Notes: generated from the letters alone by a model not told the origin. 64,000 nt of DNA from Gelatoporia subvermispora B (GCA_000320605.2 KB445808.1:496001-560000), one strand, 5' to 3'. Positions 11,083-21,194 are shown, counted from the stretch's first letter. Translations and numbers: made by a program.

Positions 11083-11609
11083 CGACAACGAAAATCTATG
11101 TATGTTTATATATGCTATATGCCTACATGCTGTATGTACTGCGACCCTATCAAATATGCCCTCTTTTTGCCTCTCTGATCGCCGCGGCGGCTGACAACGG
11201 CGAAGCATCCCCCGAGTCTGACGTATTGTAGGGTTCTAAGGATTCTGGAAATAGCTGCACTTGTCGCGATCGATCGAACTGCATCGACAACCGCCGAAAT
11301 AGGTAACACCCTTGCCATGAAGGGCGTCCAGCGTATAACTGAACTTCGATCGGAGAGAAGGGCTCACATGACGTCAGCCATGCTAGAGTATATATACTAG
11401 CGGTCGAGACAGAATGCGCCTTGTCGATCCCCCCTTCCTCCGCGGCATCCAGTCGCGCTGGCAAATGACATTGGTAATGTTGATGCTTGCGATCTATACA
11501 ATGACTTTTGTGGGGTCAGGGAGTGTCAGCCTGCAACCGTGAAGTATCGAGAGAGGTGCCTACATGTAGTAATTCCTGAGTGGTTGACACACGTCTCACA
11601 GGTTCAAGT
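11083..11609. other. Convergent intergenic region
   Basis: Shared 3' region of two convergent genes. Open stretches here lack start/splice context and family resemblance. Confidence 0.4.
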
Positions 11610-13452
11610 TCAAGACACTTCCGTGCCCTCGCCATCCCGTAGCAAGAACCGCCGGACGCCATCTTCTCTACTCCAAGGCACCTCGTCCTCCCAGTGGCAG
11701 ATGACAACACATGCCTGTGAATCCGTCACGCCATTTCCAGAAAGGTACCGACGCGCGGCCTGCACCATGCCTTCGTCCATACCAGCCCAAGCTTCGTCCA
11801 GGAGGACTAGAGGGGGCTGGCCCACAAGAGCGCGCATAAGAAGCACTATGGATTGTTCACCCGGTGAGAGGTCTACGAATGCTCGCTTCGAAAAAGCCTG
11901 GTCCTCGTCTGCCAGAGTCGTGCCCGTGACTACATCTCCCCGCCACGCCCTAGGACCCAAGGCAGCCAATACTTCGTGCATTCGAGAGACGCGCCATTGT
12001 TCAAGCTCACTGCCTTCCTGAAGATCGACTCCGTCAAAGAATCCTACACGACGCCGCCCGCGAGGCACAAAACCTCCCTCAAACCCGGTTCCAACAGCAT
12101 CCCACACGGTCATGGCGTGTCGTCGAGGGAAGGCGTTATTGATCTCAGGGGAAACCCGACCAATTCGCGCACTGAGTTGCGGTGTAGGCCACTGGGATCG
12201 TGGTCGACTAAACAAGTGAAGACGGCTTGACTGGGAGTAGGACTGTGGGTGTTCGCCGGTAAGCATGGCTAGTAACGTGGTCTTTCCAGCGCCGTTCGCG
12301 CCCATTAGGTGCCAACGAGAATTGCGATGTATCGTCCAGTTGATGGATTTGAGCACACCCCTAGGCCCGTAGCTGACGCTCAGATCGCTGATGCGAATAA
12401 GCTCGTCACCGTGTTTGCGACGTTGACTGTGGGCTAGTGGTGACGTGGAAGCGCCATGACTTGGGAGATATGGCTCGCGGAGGACGTCTTGCTTTTTCCC
12501 CGTTAAGATGCTGCGATCGTCGCGAACAAGAGCAACATGGGAAACCCAATCAGGCAGAGGGTCCTTTGTCCGCATACCCAGGATGATGCGAGGAGAGCGC
12601 GGAGACTGGGACGTATGGAGAGAATGGAGGAAGGAAAGGAGCAAAGTACGTGTGGGCGTATCAAGTCCAGCTGCAAGTGTCCGGTGAGAATTCTATGGAT
12701 GCGGTGTGTCCCTCAACAACGACAATCGATAGGAAATACTCACTCAGGGGCTCGTCAAGCATAAGTAGCTCTACATGCTGCAGCAGGGCTCTGGCGATCC
12801 GAGCTTTGCGGGTTTGGCCATTGCTCAAAGCGATCACTGGAAGATCCAGTAACCTGGCCAGATCTAGCCGCTGTGTCAGCTCCTCGAACCACTCTCGCTT
12901 TGCCCGCTCCTCCTCGAAGTCGACGGTGGGTGCTTTCTCCTCTTCTGGACGTAAAAGGTCCGGTATGGCAAGTTTATGCAGTGGACGAGCAGTCTCAGGA
13001 AAGAATGTCTCCCGAAGAGTCTTCTTATCTTCATCTCGTACCGCACCATAACGCGCCGTATAGTCGTAGAACTCGCCACCTGCGGAGGAGGGGCGATGTG
13101 CAAAGTTCACCATACGGATCACATCATGAGAATCACGTCCCTGGAGGAACGGAAAGAGGCCGCCAGGAGGGGATGGATGTAGTCGGCGATGTCCGGTGAG
13201 TGCCTCGAATAGCGCTCGCTTGCTGCTGCCAGACCCGGAACCGAGGACAGCCCAAGCTTCGTCGGGTTGGATAGTCCAAGAGACGTCGCGCAAAACTGGT
13301 TCTGCAGGTGGTGTCTCTCCGAACGCGTAGATCGAGGATTTGGGGATATGGAGGACCGGCGGAGCGGGAGAGCCTTGGTGGATCCCTCGGCGAGACACAG
13401 AGCTCAGGGAAATTTGTCTCGCAAGACGAGATCGACACGAGAAAGAGATCAT
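11610..13452 (-). CDS. Soluble ATPase with two ABC domains (ModF / yeast YDR061W type)
   Basis: Two exons (13452-12744 and 12670-11610) give 589 residues; the 73-nt intron falls in the D-loop of domain 1 and splicing restores DEPLTGLD. There are no membrane segments. The Ser/Arg-rich N-terminus could be a mitochondrial presequence (inference). Domain 1 (about 35-300) has signature LSNGQTRKARIA and Walker B LLMLDEP, but its P-loop reads GSGSGSSKRAL: the Gly before Lys is Ser and the Ser/Thr after Lys is Arg. Domain 2 (about 325-589) is canonical: GANGAGKTT at 359-367, signature LSPGEQ, Walker B LVLLDEAWAGMD, and an H-loop in VICHWEDE. Double-ABC proteins without membrane parts act as soluble ATPases; the role of the yeast counterpart is not known. 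A decayed copy of the 5' half lies at 16.1-16.5 kb. Confidence 0.9.
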
Positions 13453-13996
13453 CCCTATGCCAAGAAGAGGTCGCGGAAAGATCGACGTCCCCTCCGCACC
13501 TGAAGGTCAGAACACCAGCAGTTGTCTCTTGCTCCTGAGTCACAAAATGCGGGACCTCCGGTTGTAGCCGGATCGCCAACTTCAGTCCTACAGGCTCAGC
13601 AGCTTTCCAAAGACGAGCGGCCGTAAAAGCAAGGGATACAGTCCTCGCATCAAAAGGTGACGGGCCCCAGCTAGGCTCTACTTGGAGAGTGCGTAGGTGG
13701 ACACTCCGCAGAAACAGTCATCATTCGTCAGATCGGAATTCCAGCGGTGCAAGAGACGCTCAAATCAGGCACGTGTAATTCACGTGATTGTGTCATAGTC
13801 GCGTCGCGTCGAACGTTTGGTTCAAGTTGAACCAGGTGGGTAGCGTCGGCGATGAATATATAACAAGAGCATCATGCGTTTATATGACCGCCAGCGGACT
13901 GGATTTTATCCCAGCAATAATGGAGAGGTCCATAACATCTCAGTACAGCGATGAGTGAACGAAAACACAAGTATCAGTATAATCTTCAACCATTCG
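13453..13996. other. Intergenic, duplicated downstream
   Basis: Upstream region of the ABC gene. About 13453-13870 is similar to 16526-16870, for example the shared stretches TTCACGTGAT and GTCGCGTCGCG-like sequence. No gene seen. Confidence 0.6.
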
Positions 13997-14603
13997 TCAC
14001 CACAACTCCGGTTTGACCGTCCACTGAGGATGCAAGACATCGAGGAACCATTTCGGTTTCTCCGTCTCGCCAAGGATTGCTTTCAACTTGCGGGCAGCCC
14101 TGGCGGCCTTCTTCAAGTCATCATCATCATCCCAGTTGGAACAGAGCGAGATGATGATCGTGTCCTTCCCTTCGAGCCACACCTGAGCAAAATCTAGCTC
14201 GTGTCCGATTTGCTCCTCAAAGTACTCCACCGCATCGTGGGTAGCAATTCCGGAACAGTCGGTGATCGTTGCCCCGAGCTCCCATGCAACACGAATGAAC
14301 TTGTCGTCGTCTAGAATGTACCCATAGCACAGTCTAGGAGGGAACGGCTCGGATAGGATCTGCTTGTGCAGCATAGGCATGAGCTTGGGCATTGCTGGGG
14401 CCGTCTTTGCAAGATCATACGACTATCACGCTCTGTGAGCGTCATTCAACAATGGCAATTTAAGAGGATTTACCGCCCCGGGCTTGAGACTGTCAGGCAC
14501 GTTCCACAAGCATTTATTTGTACGTCTTCACGCAGGCTAACCATTCTTCTTTGGGCATCGACCGAGCAAAACCGCGGATTCGAGCCTTCTGCTGGTCGTC
14601 CAT
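13997..14603 (-). pseudogene. Family A, copy 2: intact exon 2, frameshifted exon 1
   Basis: Exon 2 (14422-13997, 142 codons) is intact and carries all family landmarks: APAMPKL, PPRLCYGY, EEQIGHEL, VWLEGKDTIIISLCSNW and EKPKWFLDVLHPQW. The intron (14473-14423, 51 nt) is at the same phase-0 place as in the other copies. Exon 1 starts with an ATG at 14603 (MDDQQKARIRGF) but is 130 nt long, one base out of phase. Its 3' part reads VPDSLKPGA in the right frame, while the ATG frame runs into TAA after VKTYK. Either the copy is decaying, or there is a one-base sequencing error, or translation starts at the internal ATG at 14392 and drops the N-terminus. The shared upstream element is present at 14713. 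Confidence 0.65.
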
Positions 14604-14712
14604 GACAAAATGAGGCCGATCGAAGTTGAGACCTTAGGTATGAGATGTGGCAGAGCGGAGAGTGCCACCATGTCGATCCAGCGAGTATTATAACCTATTA
14701 ATGCCTTTGCCA

Positions 14713-14722
14713 TGACTAAGCA
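14713..14722 (-). promoter_or_regulatory. TGCTTAGTCA element upstream of family A copy 2
   Basis: Reads TGCTTAGTCA on the minus strand, about 110 bp before the ATG of copy 2. The same decamer, or nine of ten bases, lies 90-105 bp before copies 3, 4 and 5. TTAGTCA matches the AP-1/Yap1-type half-site pair known from yeast; binding here is inference. Confidence 0.55.
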
Positions 14723-14896
14723 GGAGCCTCGGAGGCCACGCCAATAAATAGTTTGGATGTGCGTCACTCAATCAAACGGCCTGTTCAACTCACGCAAATG
14801 GAGCTATAGAAGTTGTAATTGAAATGCGTTATTACACCACGTCGACAATTTCCATGCGCATGACCATATCAAATCAGCCTACCGACTAGCTACTGA

Positions 14897-15550
14897 TTAG
14901 TCTATCCAAAAACAATCATCCGAGTCGAGATACCACATGGGCGGTCCAGTCTCTCCTAGCACCTCCTGTAATTTGGGCGCGATCTCTGGTACTCGATCGC
15001 TCTGATTCATGTTGGTGGCGATTGACAACATGAGGCATTCCTCTCCCTCGCACCAGATGGTCTCCAACTGCGCGTCGTGATTCAGCCGTTGCCGAATATG
15101 ATGCAGCATGAACAAGGTTGCTGAAGTACTGGGGGATTTGGAAGTACTAGGAAATTCGCTGGTCCCAATGTTCGGGACATGGCCAAGACCTTCGGCGAGT
15201 TCCCGGAGTCGTATCGGTTCAACTCGATACCCGTAGTGTAGAACTGGTGGTATCGGCTCGAAGGAGTACGGCTTGTATAGAATTGGTTCCAGGGTACTGA
15301 GAGCTGGAGCGTGGCGAACCACATCATCCCTTTGTTTCTGGAAATCAACCAGAGAATGTCGGGAGACGTGTCTCATGTGTAAGTACGGTAAATGACTCAC
15401 ACGATGAGGTCTAAGGCTCGCAGGTAGCTTAGCCACACGGTAAGCACGAAATGCTCGGTACACTCTTTGCTGATCATCGGGTGACATTGCAAGGTATTTG
15501 GCATGTAGGTCAGTATGTGATGGTTTCTCATCGGTGGTAGTATGCTCCAT
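14897..15550 (-). CDS. Family A protein, copy 3
   Basis: Read straight through, the frame is open for 217 codons, but 15400-15338 has a perfect donor (GTGAGT) and acceptor (TTTCCAG) at exactly the phase-0 intron site of the other copies. The spliced product (exons 15550-15401 and 15337-14897) is 196 residues, matching the family. Exon 1 encodes AMSPDDQQRVYRAFRAYR and LPASLRP. Exon 2 has DDVVRHAPALSTLEPILY, VLHYGYRVEP, a GLGH loop with an extra Ser/Thr-rich insert, IWCEGEECLMLSIATN and GPPMWYLDSDDCFW. It is closest to copy 5, whose exons show the same DDVVRH, AEGLGH and WYLDSDDCFWI segments. Intron retention would add 21 codons without a stop, so both forms would be translatable. Confidence 0.85.
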   Translation of the reverse strand: MEHTTTDEKPSHTDLHAKYLAMSPDDQQRVYRAFRAYRVAKLPASLRPHRVSHLPYLHMRHVSRHSLVDFQKQRDDVVRHAPALSTLEPILYKPYSFEPIPPVLHYGYRVEPIRLRELAEGLGHVPNIGTSEFPSTSKSPSTSATLFMLHHIRQRLNHDAQLETIWCEGEECLMLSIATNMNQSDRVPEIAPKLQEVLGETGPPMWYLDSDDCFWID

Positions 15551-15654
15551 ATGTGAGAAGGAAGGCGCAACGAGAAGGCAACGAGAAGAGAGAGTGCGTA
15601 TATGATGTGGCTCAATCGAACCTTAGCGCTCCTGGTAGTGATTATGAAGTTCGC

Positions 15655-15664
15655 TGACTAAGCT
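15655..15664 (-). promoter_or_regulatory. AGCTTAGTCA element upstream of family A copy 3
   Basis: Nine of ten bases match the TGCTTAGTCA element of the other copies; it lies about 105 bp before the ATG. Confidence 0.5.
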
Positions 15665-15714
15665 ACCAGCGACGGCTGAGCGAATAGCAGTGAGAGCAGC
15701 ATCACGAGGAAGAA

Positions 15715-15830
15715 ATCAGAATACAGTCCAGAAGTACTTTGACCGCCTTGATCTGAGTTGCGAGGCCCTCTGGAGACCAGTTCCGCAGCCCCGCCCGTGG
15801 CTGAGCTGCGTCTTCCGCCTTCGTCAGGAG
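15715..15830 (-). pseudogene. Family A exon 1 relic (copy 6)
   Basis: The minus strand reads AEDAAQPRAGLRNWSPEG followed by IKAVKVLLD, which lines up with copy 4 exon 1 (AEIIARLQTELRKRSPEE, then LAVKAARKYL). No ATG in place, no intron and no exon 2 follow. The upstream sequence also lines up with the copy 4 promoter: a mutated TGCTTCATCA at 15918-15927 replaces TGCTTAGTCA, inside a longer matching stretch (GCTTCTGCTT). Confidence 0.75.
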
Positions 15831-16089
15831 AACGTTCTGCAGTGAGATACCAATGTACATAGTAGGGATAAAGAATGCACTGTGATAATCTGACGGGCGT
15901 CTTATGTTCCAAGCCCATGATGAAGCAGAAGCGGCGCGGAGAGCAGTTGTGGGACTTAATAGGCTGCGTGATAGTGCCGAGAGGAAGTGCCATCGCTCTG
16001 GAGAGCCACCTTGAATAGCTTGCGGCAACTTGGTCTAGCAGTTTCTCCTTACCTGATCTTGCTCATGGTCAACACTGGCTTCATTGTCC

Positions 16090-16525
16090 ATTTACTGACG
16101 CTGGAGGCCCGGCATGAAAGGCTTAGAAGCGAACGAAAAGCCTTAGGAACGAATGTCTCAAGGCGGGTCTTCTAGTCCGAGCCGCGCCATAATGCACCTT
16201 GTAGCCGTAAAACTCGCCGCCGGCAGAGGGAGGGAGATGCAAATAGCTCACCATGTGGACCACACCAGGTGTAATTGACGGTGTCCCCGGGTGAGGTGCC
16301 TCAAATATCGTCTGCTTGTTGTTGACAGAGTCTCAGACCCGAAGCCAAGGGAGATCCCTTTGTCACAGGAGATTCCACCTAAGACCGTCTCTGCGGGTGA
16401 TGTCTCTAAAAACGCGCGGATCGGGAATTTGAGGTTGTGCAAGACTGGCGACGCGGGAGACTTGCTGAGTCCGCCTCGCGCGAGCGGCTTCAGGGGGATT
16501 TGTCACGCCAGGCGCGAAGCATATC
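16090..16525 (-). pseudogene. Decayed duplicate of the ABC ATPase gene (5' part)
   Basis: Similar to the ABC gene at about 12.95-13.45 kb. The minus strand reads FLETSPAETVLGGIS against GETPPAEPVLRDVS of the intact gene, and RGHRQLH against TGHRRLH. Further 3', the DNA still matches around the residues that encode AGGEFYDY in the intact gene. Frameshifts and stops break the frame, the P-loop region is unreadable and the 3' two thirds of the gene are missing. The similarity continues upstream of the old start codon through about 16870, so the duplication included the intergenic DNA up to family A copy 4. Confidence 0.85.
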
Positions 16526-17100
16526 ATCCCTGTGCCAAAGCCTAGGAAGGTGACAAAAAGCTGTCGATCTTTTGCAGTGGCTGTCTCACGATATTGCCTG
16601 GCAGTAATGAAGCCGGGTGACGATCGTCCTGTGAATCTGGCGGCTTCTTGCTCGCTCATATATGACGAGCTAAAGACTCACGGGAGGGCGATTCTCGCGT
16701 CGATAGGTTAGCAAATCCAAGCTCGATTCCTTTTCAGCGTGTGCGCGGATCGAGGGTCGCAGTCATCACTCGTCAGTAACAGGTCGGAATTCTGGCGGCG
16801 TCGATGACGCTTAAGGAGGTGCATGACATTCACGTGATCGCGTCATCGACGCGTCGCGCCACAAACCTTCGTTGAGTTCGTTCGGGTTGAAGTTGGACAG
16901 GAGAAGTGTCTCACTCGTACTCGCAGTCTCGCACTGCAATTGCTCGAGCCTTTGCTTGGAATTGTACACAACCCAAGGAAGTGCACAATATAATCAATCG
17001 TGACCTTCGATTTGAACCCGCCAGTGGGCACGTAAGACACAGAACTAATGCGACAAACAGAGCCTGAGAATACGGTCATACAGCCCTCCCGCACTTGGCC

Positions 17101-17712
17101 TTACTTCGTCCACCGAGGGTGATACACATCCACATACCACATCGGGTCCTCCGTCAGTTCCAAGATATGCTTCAGCTTTGGAAGGGCCTTCGCAGCCACA
17201 GCAAGCTCCTCGCGAGAGTTCCAGTTGCAGCAGAGGGAGAATATCAAGATGTCGCTGCCCTCGCACCATACGTTCTCTATCTCCAGCTCGTGGCCGATTT
17301 GCTTCTCCATGTATGCCATTGCGTCATACATAGCAATGGAAGTGGTGTATGGCACTATATTGACGCGTTGTTTGAGACCCCTAGCTATGCGCATGCACTT
17401 CTTCTTGTCCACAGGGTATCCGTAGCACATGCGAGGAGGCGTCGGTTCCAATGAAAGTGGTTCAAACAACATCGGTTTCAGCTTTTGCATTGGTACGGTT
17501 TGGCGCACAAGCTCAGAAGGCTGTGGTTTTGTTGAAGCTATCACCCATTTGAAAGATCGAATCACACTCACCGCTCCAGGCTTGAGAGTTTCCGGCAAAC
17601 AGGCAACACGCAGAGCGAGGTACTTCCTAGCCGCCTTAACTGCAAGTACAGTTTCCTCTGGAGACCTCTTCCGTAGCTCCGTCTGGAGCCGAGCAATGAT
17701 TTCTGCGTTCAT
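17101..17712 (-). CDS. Family A protein, copy 4
   Basis: Two exons (17712-17572 and 17520-17101) with a 51-nt phase-0 intron give 186 residues. The intron has no in-frame stop, so retention is also open; a longer frame reaches an ATG at 17808, but the ATG at 17712 (MNAEIIARLQTEL) matches the start of its relatives. Exon 1: LRKRSPEETVLAVKAARKYL and LPETLKPGA. Exon 2: PSELVRQTVPMQKLKPMLF, PPRMCYGYPVDKKKC, EKQIGHELEI, VWCEGSDILIFSLCCNW and EDPMWYVDVYHPRW. It is most like copies 1 and 2. It sits next to the decayed ABC duplicate just as copy 2 sits next to the intact ABC gene, showing that the pair was copied as a block. A TATA-like TATATTTAA lies at 17793-17801. Confidence 0.87.
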   Translation of the reverse strand: MNAEIIARLQTELRKRSPEETVLAVKAARKYLALRVACLPETLKPGAVSVIRSFKWVIASTKPQPSELVRQTVPMQKLKPMLFEPLSLEPTPPRMCYGYPVDKKKCMRIARGLKQRVNIVPYTTSIAMYDAMAYMEKQIGHELEIENVWCEGSDILIFSLCCNWNSREELAVAAKALPKLKHILELTEDPMWYVDVYHPRWTK

Positions 17713-17807
17713 CGAAGAGGGATTCTGATATGGCGACGGATAACAAACGGATGGTCGAGGGAGGTTGAACCGTGGCACTTCAGATAGGCGGCTTAAATAT
17801 AGGATCA

Positions 17808-17817
17808 TGACTAAGCA
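17808..17817 (-). promoter_or_regulatory. TGCTTAGTCA element upstream of family A copy 4
   Basis: Perfect copy of the shared decamer, 96 bp before the ATG and about 7 bp upstream of a TATA-like box. Confidence 0.55.
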
Positions 17818-18392
17818 GAAGCATCGTCGGATGCAGTTGCAAGACGCTCGGTGGCCACATCACTGCTTCAGCCTGTCTGACATCACGTCGCCGCCGCCGC
17901 ATTGTCCATCCAAGTGATATTTGATGCATCTCTGCACGCATAATCATGAATTGCACGATCAAGTTAACTGCATTTATGACGCGATCTAACAGACCGTTAA
18001 TGCTCTTATGCCCAGCGTCAATATGAGATTGTGTCTGTAGCAAGACGTATGGCCGCAAGTTATGAGCCGGCTTCTAATCGAAAAGTCTTCTAGGTACGAG
18101 CTCAAGCTTATTGATGGAGCAGGATACTTGCAGGATATTCACCGCAAACGTTCAGATCAATGATGCAAGCACCACGGTGGCATGCGGTGTACCCGGAGCA
18201 ACTTAGCCGGCCACCGTCCATGGCATCAGGGCTGATAATTACTTCCGTGCGCAAGCATACGTGCCATTGCCGCTCACGAGAGTGGCCGTTGATATGGCCA
18301 CTCATAACTGTAGTATATATTGTCTGCTGAAATGCGACGCTCATCAACCTCTCATCGTCTCATCTTTCGAAAAGCCCCACGCATTATCTGGA
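17818..18392. other. Divergent intergenic region
   Basis: Promoter region between family A copy 4 (minus) and the next plus-strand gene. A TATA-like GTATATAT lies near 18313. No gene seen. Confidence 0.4.
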
Positions 18393-19924
18393 ATGTCTCT
18401 ACCAACCTCCATGAGCCCCACCAATTCCAACAATTCCACTCTACATTATTCCCATGGCTCATCACAGTCTCCGGACACGGATATCGAAGCTAGGCTCCAG
18501 GCTAAACTTCGAGGCAAATATGTCCGTCTATGTCTCAGCATTCTCAAAGATATCAGAGAGTCTGGGAGATGTGGAGATGAAAGCCGGTGGTACGAGCTGT
18601 GGAACGAGGTGTTCACTTATTACAAGATCTCGAAGAGCAACGATTCCACTGTCATCAGTGTAGGCCCTCAACAGAACATTTTCAGGGATGTCATGGATAA
18701 GGATATTGAGCTGCCCGCTGAATGTAAGTAGATCAAATTGTCATTCATTGATCATTCTCAACCAACGATCCAACTTACATAGCCGGAGGATGGAGCAATC
18801 ACGCCACCGCGGACAGCAAAGAAATTTTGGCAGCTTTACGTGCCTCCGAGGATATGTCAAGTGTTGTTGCTTCGGTGGAATCATCCGAAGTAGCAGCTGA
18901 TGGGGTGGTTCAGCATGCTGTATCTGCTACAAAGCACCTAAACATTCAATTTGAAGATGGTATTGCGGACCTCAGTACTGAAGACTCTGCTGAGGTCGCA
19001 AGAATATTAGCGCACTCGCTAGATCGTTCTAGGGGTCATCCTCAAGAAGCCTCTGCTCATGGCATGCTCGATGATAGTGTTCCCTCGGATATTGATGCCG
19101 AGGAGGTTTCAGAGCTCCTGGCCGCTCTAGATCGAGGGAATGATTCATTCCTAGATGAATCTCTACACGAGGCTTCCGGTACTTCTACCGGCTTTGACTT
19201 CTTCGAGAATCATAGCCCCTTCAGCTTGAACCGCAGCGGTTCTATCTCTCCCCCAGATTTCAGTGATCATGTGGCGCAATCGACGCCTCCTCCAACACCC
19301 ACATTGCAGTTGCGATATGACTCTCCTCGTGGAAGCTGGGCAGAACGCCGACAGGCGCGTCTTCGTACTCGCGCCAAGACTCGCAAGGATTTCGCTCAAA
19401 AGGGTACGGTAGACGGTGCTGACGAAGCATATCTAAAGATAGTTGCTCAACTAATGGCCGCTAACAAAAAGGTGAAAAGGTTGGCCGAGAAACTGGCCAA
19501 AGAAAAACGGATACCGGACTTCCTCCTTTACCTGACGCGTTACTTTGGCTCTCGATGGACACGGACCCTGATGCTAATTGTCGAGAACAAGGCCCTCGGG
19601 GACGGCGCCAGCCCACTGGCAAGCATACAGAGAGCACTAGGGCAATTGCAACTCCAGACTCGGTTTGCCTTTGAGGAAAACAAGGCTCTCAAAGGCGTAT
19701 CTTTACTTGCGATTGCTGGAGAATACTGGACGCTGAGAGAGATTCGACGTGAACAGTTGAAAGAACTTCCGTTACATTCTCTCTCGGGCGATTCGAACGA
19801 CATTATCATTCCTGAATTGGACATCAATGAAGATGATGTTCATTCGGTATTCAAGGGGGACGACTTCCATCCGGAATTCGACGAGGCGTGGCGGGTTATC
19901 ATGGAGCGCAGCAGAGAGCTTTGA
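18393..19924 (+). CDS. Unknown acidic protein with a C-terminal helical domain
   Basis: Two exons, 18393-18723 and 18783-19924, give 490 residues. Residues 1-30 are Ser/Asn-rich. Residues 35-110 form an ordered block with DIEARLQAKLRGKYVRLCLS and RWYELWNEVFTYYKI. The central part (about 130-290) is acidic and low in complexity. Residues about 310-440 are charged and helical (RRQARLRTRAKTRKDFAQK, then MAANKKVKRLAEKLAKEKR), probably a coiled coil, followed by a hydrophobic helix pair and an acidic C-terminus ending MERSREL. There is no signal peptide or membrane span. I recognise no family. An in-frame ATG upstream (near 18294) is the alternative start; 18393 is preferred because the sequence before it is not protein-like. 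Confidence 0.7.
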
Positions 19925-20520
19925 TTGGATAGTATATATTGGATAGTATATAGTAGCAGCGAGGCCAGTGATCAACGCAATGTAGCTATCTGCGACTGTT
20001 TTCGGTAGTGTAATGTAGGTTTGTTAATCGATACGGAAGTTATGTGCTGTCTTGTGAGCTGTGCGAGCTCCTCGCCTGTCCGGTTCATGCAGAAGGAGAA
20101 TATCATGCGTCGCTGCCCGCGTGCCACGCCGATCTTTGGTGTGCGGCGTCACGCTAACGCACTGTATGGTATGGTACCCTTCGTTATGGGCGTTCAGTTG
20201 GTCTTTCTACGAATGCGCTAAGCGAGGACATCACAATTCACAGAGCAGCGAGAGCGCAAAGGTCAGTCAACACGGTCAGGCGGGACAAGAGTATGACCAC
20301 GTGGAGAGTCAATAAGAAAGATGAGAGCGCTCCTCTTGCACTCAAAATCCAGGATGAGAGGCCGTCGCTCCTCGTGCTTGTCACAATAGACATTTCGGTA
20401 AGTAATACGAGTGCGCATAATCAACGAACACAGTCCCCGCCCTGTTCATGCAAATTGGGTCGACGAATACCATGACTCATACTTCATGGCACCTTTGATA
20501 AGGCCAAATAGAATTATACA
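19925..20520. other. Convergent intergenic region
   Basis: About 600 bp of 3' flank. No gene, repeat or RNA gene seen. Confidence 0.4.
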
Positions 20521-21194
20521 CTATATTGACAATTCGTCATCGCATAGCAATACATCGCGCCAGGTTACTGACGACTTGATCCAGAAACAGTCGTCCGAGT
20601 CAAGATACCACATAGGCGGGCCCGTCTCTCCCAGGAACTCCTGTAGCCGAGGTACGATCTCTTCGAGTCGGTTGCTCTGATTGGCGTTGGTGGAGATCGA
20701 CAGCATGAGATATTCCTTCCCCTCGCACCAAACGGTCGCTAGCTCCGCATCGTGATTCAGCAGTTCCCGAATGTGGCTCATCACAAATAGGGTTGCTGAA
20801 GCGCTGGGACATCTTCTTGTCCCTGTCGTTGAGATATGGCCAAGGCCTTCAGCGAGTTCCCGTAGTCTCATCGGTCCAACTCGGTACCCGTAGTGCAGAA
20901 CAGGTGGGACTGGTTCGAATAGATATGGCTCATAGAGAACAGGCTCTAGGGTGCTGAGGGCTGGAGTATGGCGAACCACATCATCCGTCTGTGGCTAAGT
21001 GATTCCTCACATCAGAACAGGTGTATCAAGCTCAAGCACACTGAGCTACTCACACGACCGGGTCTGAGGCTCGCAGGCAGATTAGCCACACGCTGAGCGC
21101 GGAATGCTCTGTAAGCCTTTTGCTGACGCTCGGGGGACATCGCGAAGAATTTAGCCCGCAAATCGCTTCGTGATTTCTTCCGGCTAGCGTCCAT
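20521..21194 (-). CDS. Family A protein, copy 5
   Basis: Two exons (21194-21054 and 20988-20521) with a 65-nt phase-0 intron give 202 residues. Exon 1 is 47 codons, as in copy 4: SDLRAKFFAMSPERQQKAYR and LPASLRPGR. Exon 2: TDDVVRHTPALSTLEPVLY, PPVLHYGYRVGPMRLRELAE, RELLNHDAELATVWCEG, LMLSISTN and GPPMWYLDSDDCFWIK, then an 18-residue tail (SSVTWRDVLLCDDELSI) not found in the other copies. It is the sister of copy 3. The ATG at 21194 is the only ATG that fits the family start. TATA-like TTATAAAG lies just downstream of the shared promoter element. Confidence 0.87.

Noticed and set aside
15658..16028. Two overlapping minus-strand frames of about 110 codons
   Set aside because: They cross the family A exon-1 relic in different frames with no start or splice context; treated as pseudogene sequence.
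16363..16659. 98-codon minus-strand frame starting MSEQEAARF
   Set aside because: It lies in the decayed ABC duplicate and its upstream DNA, in a frame different from the ancestral one.
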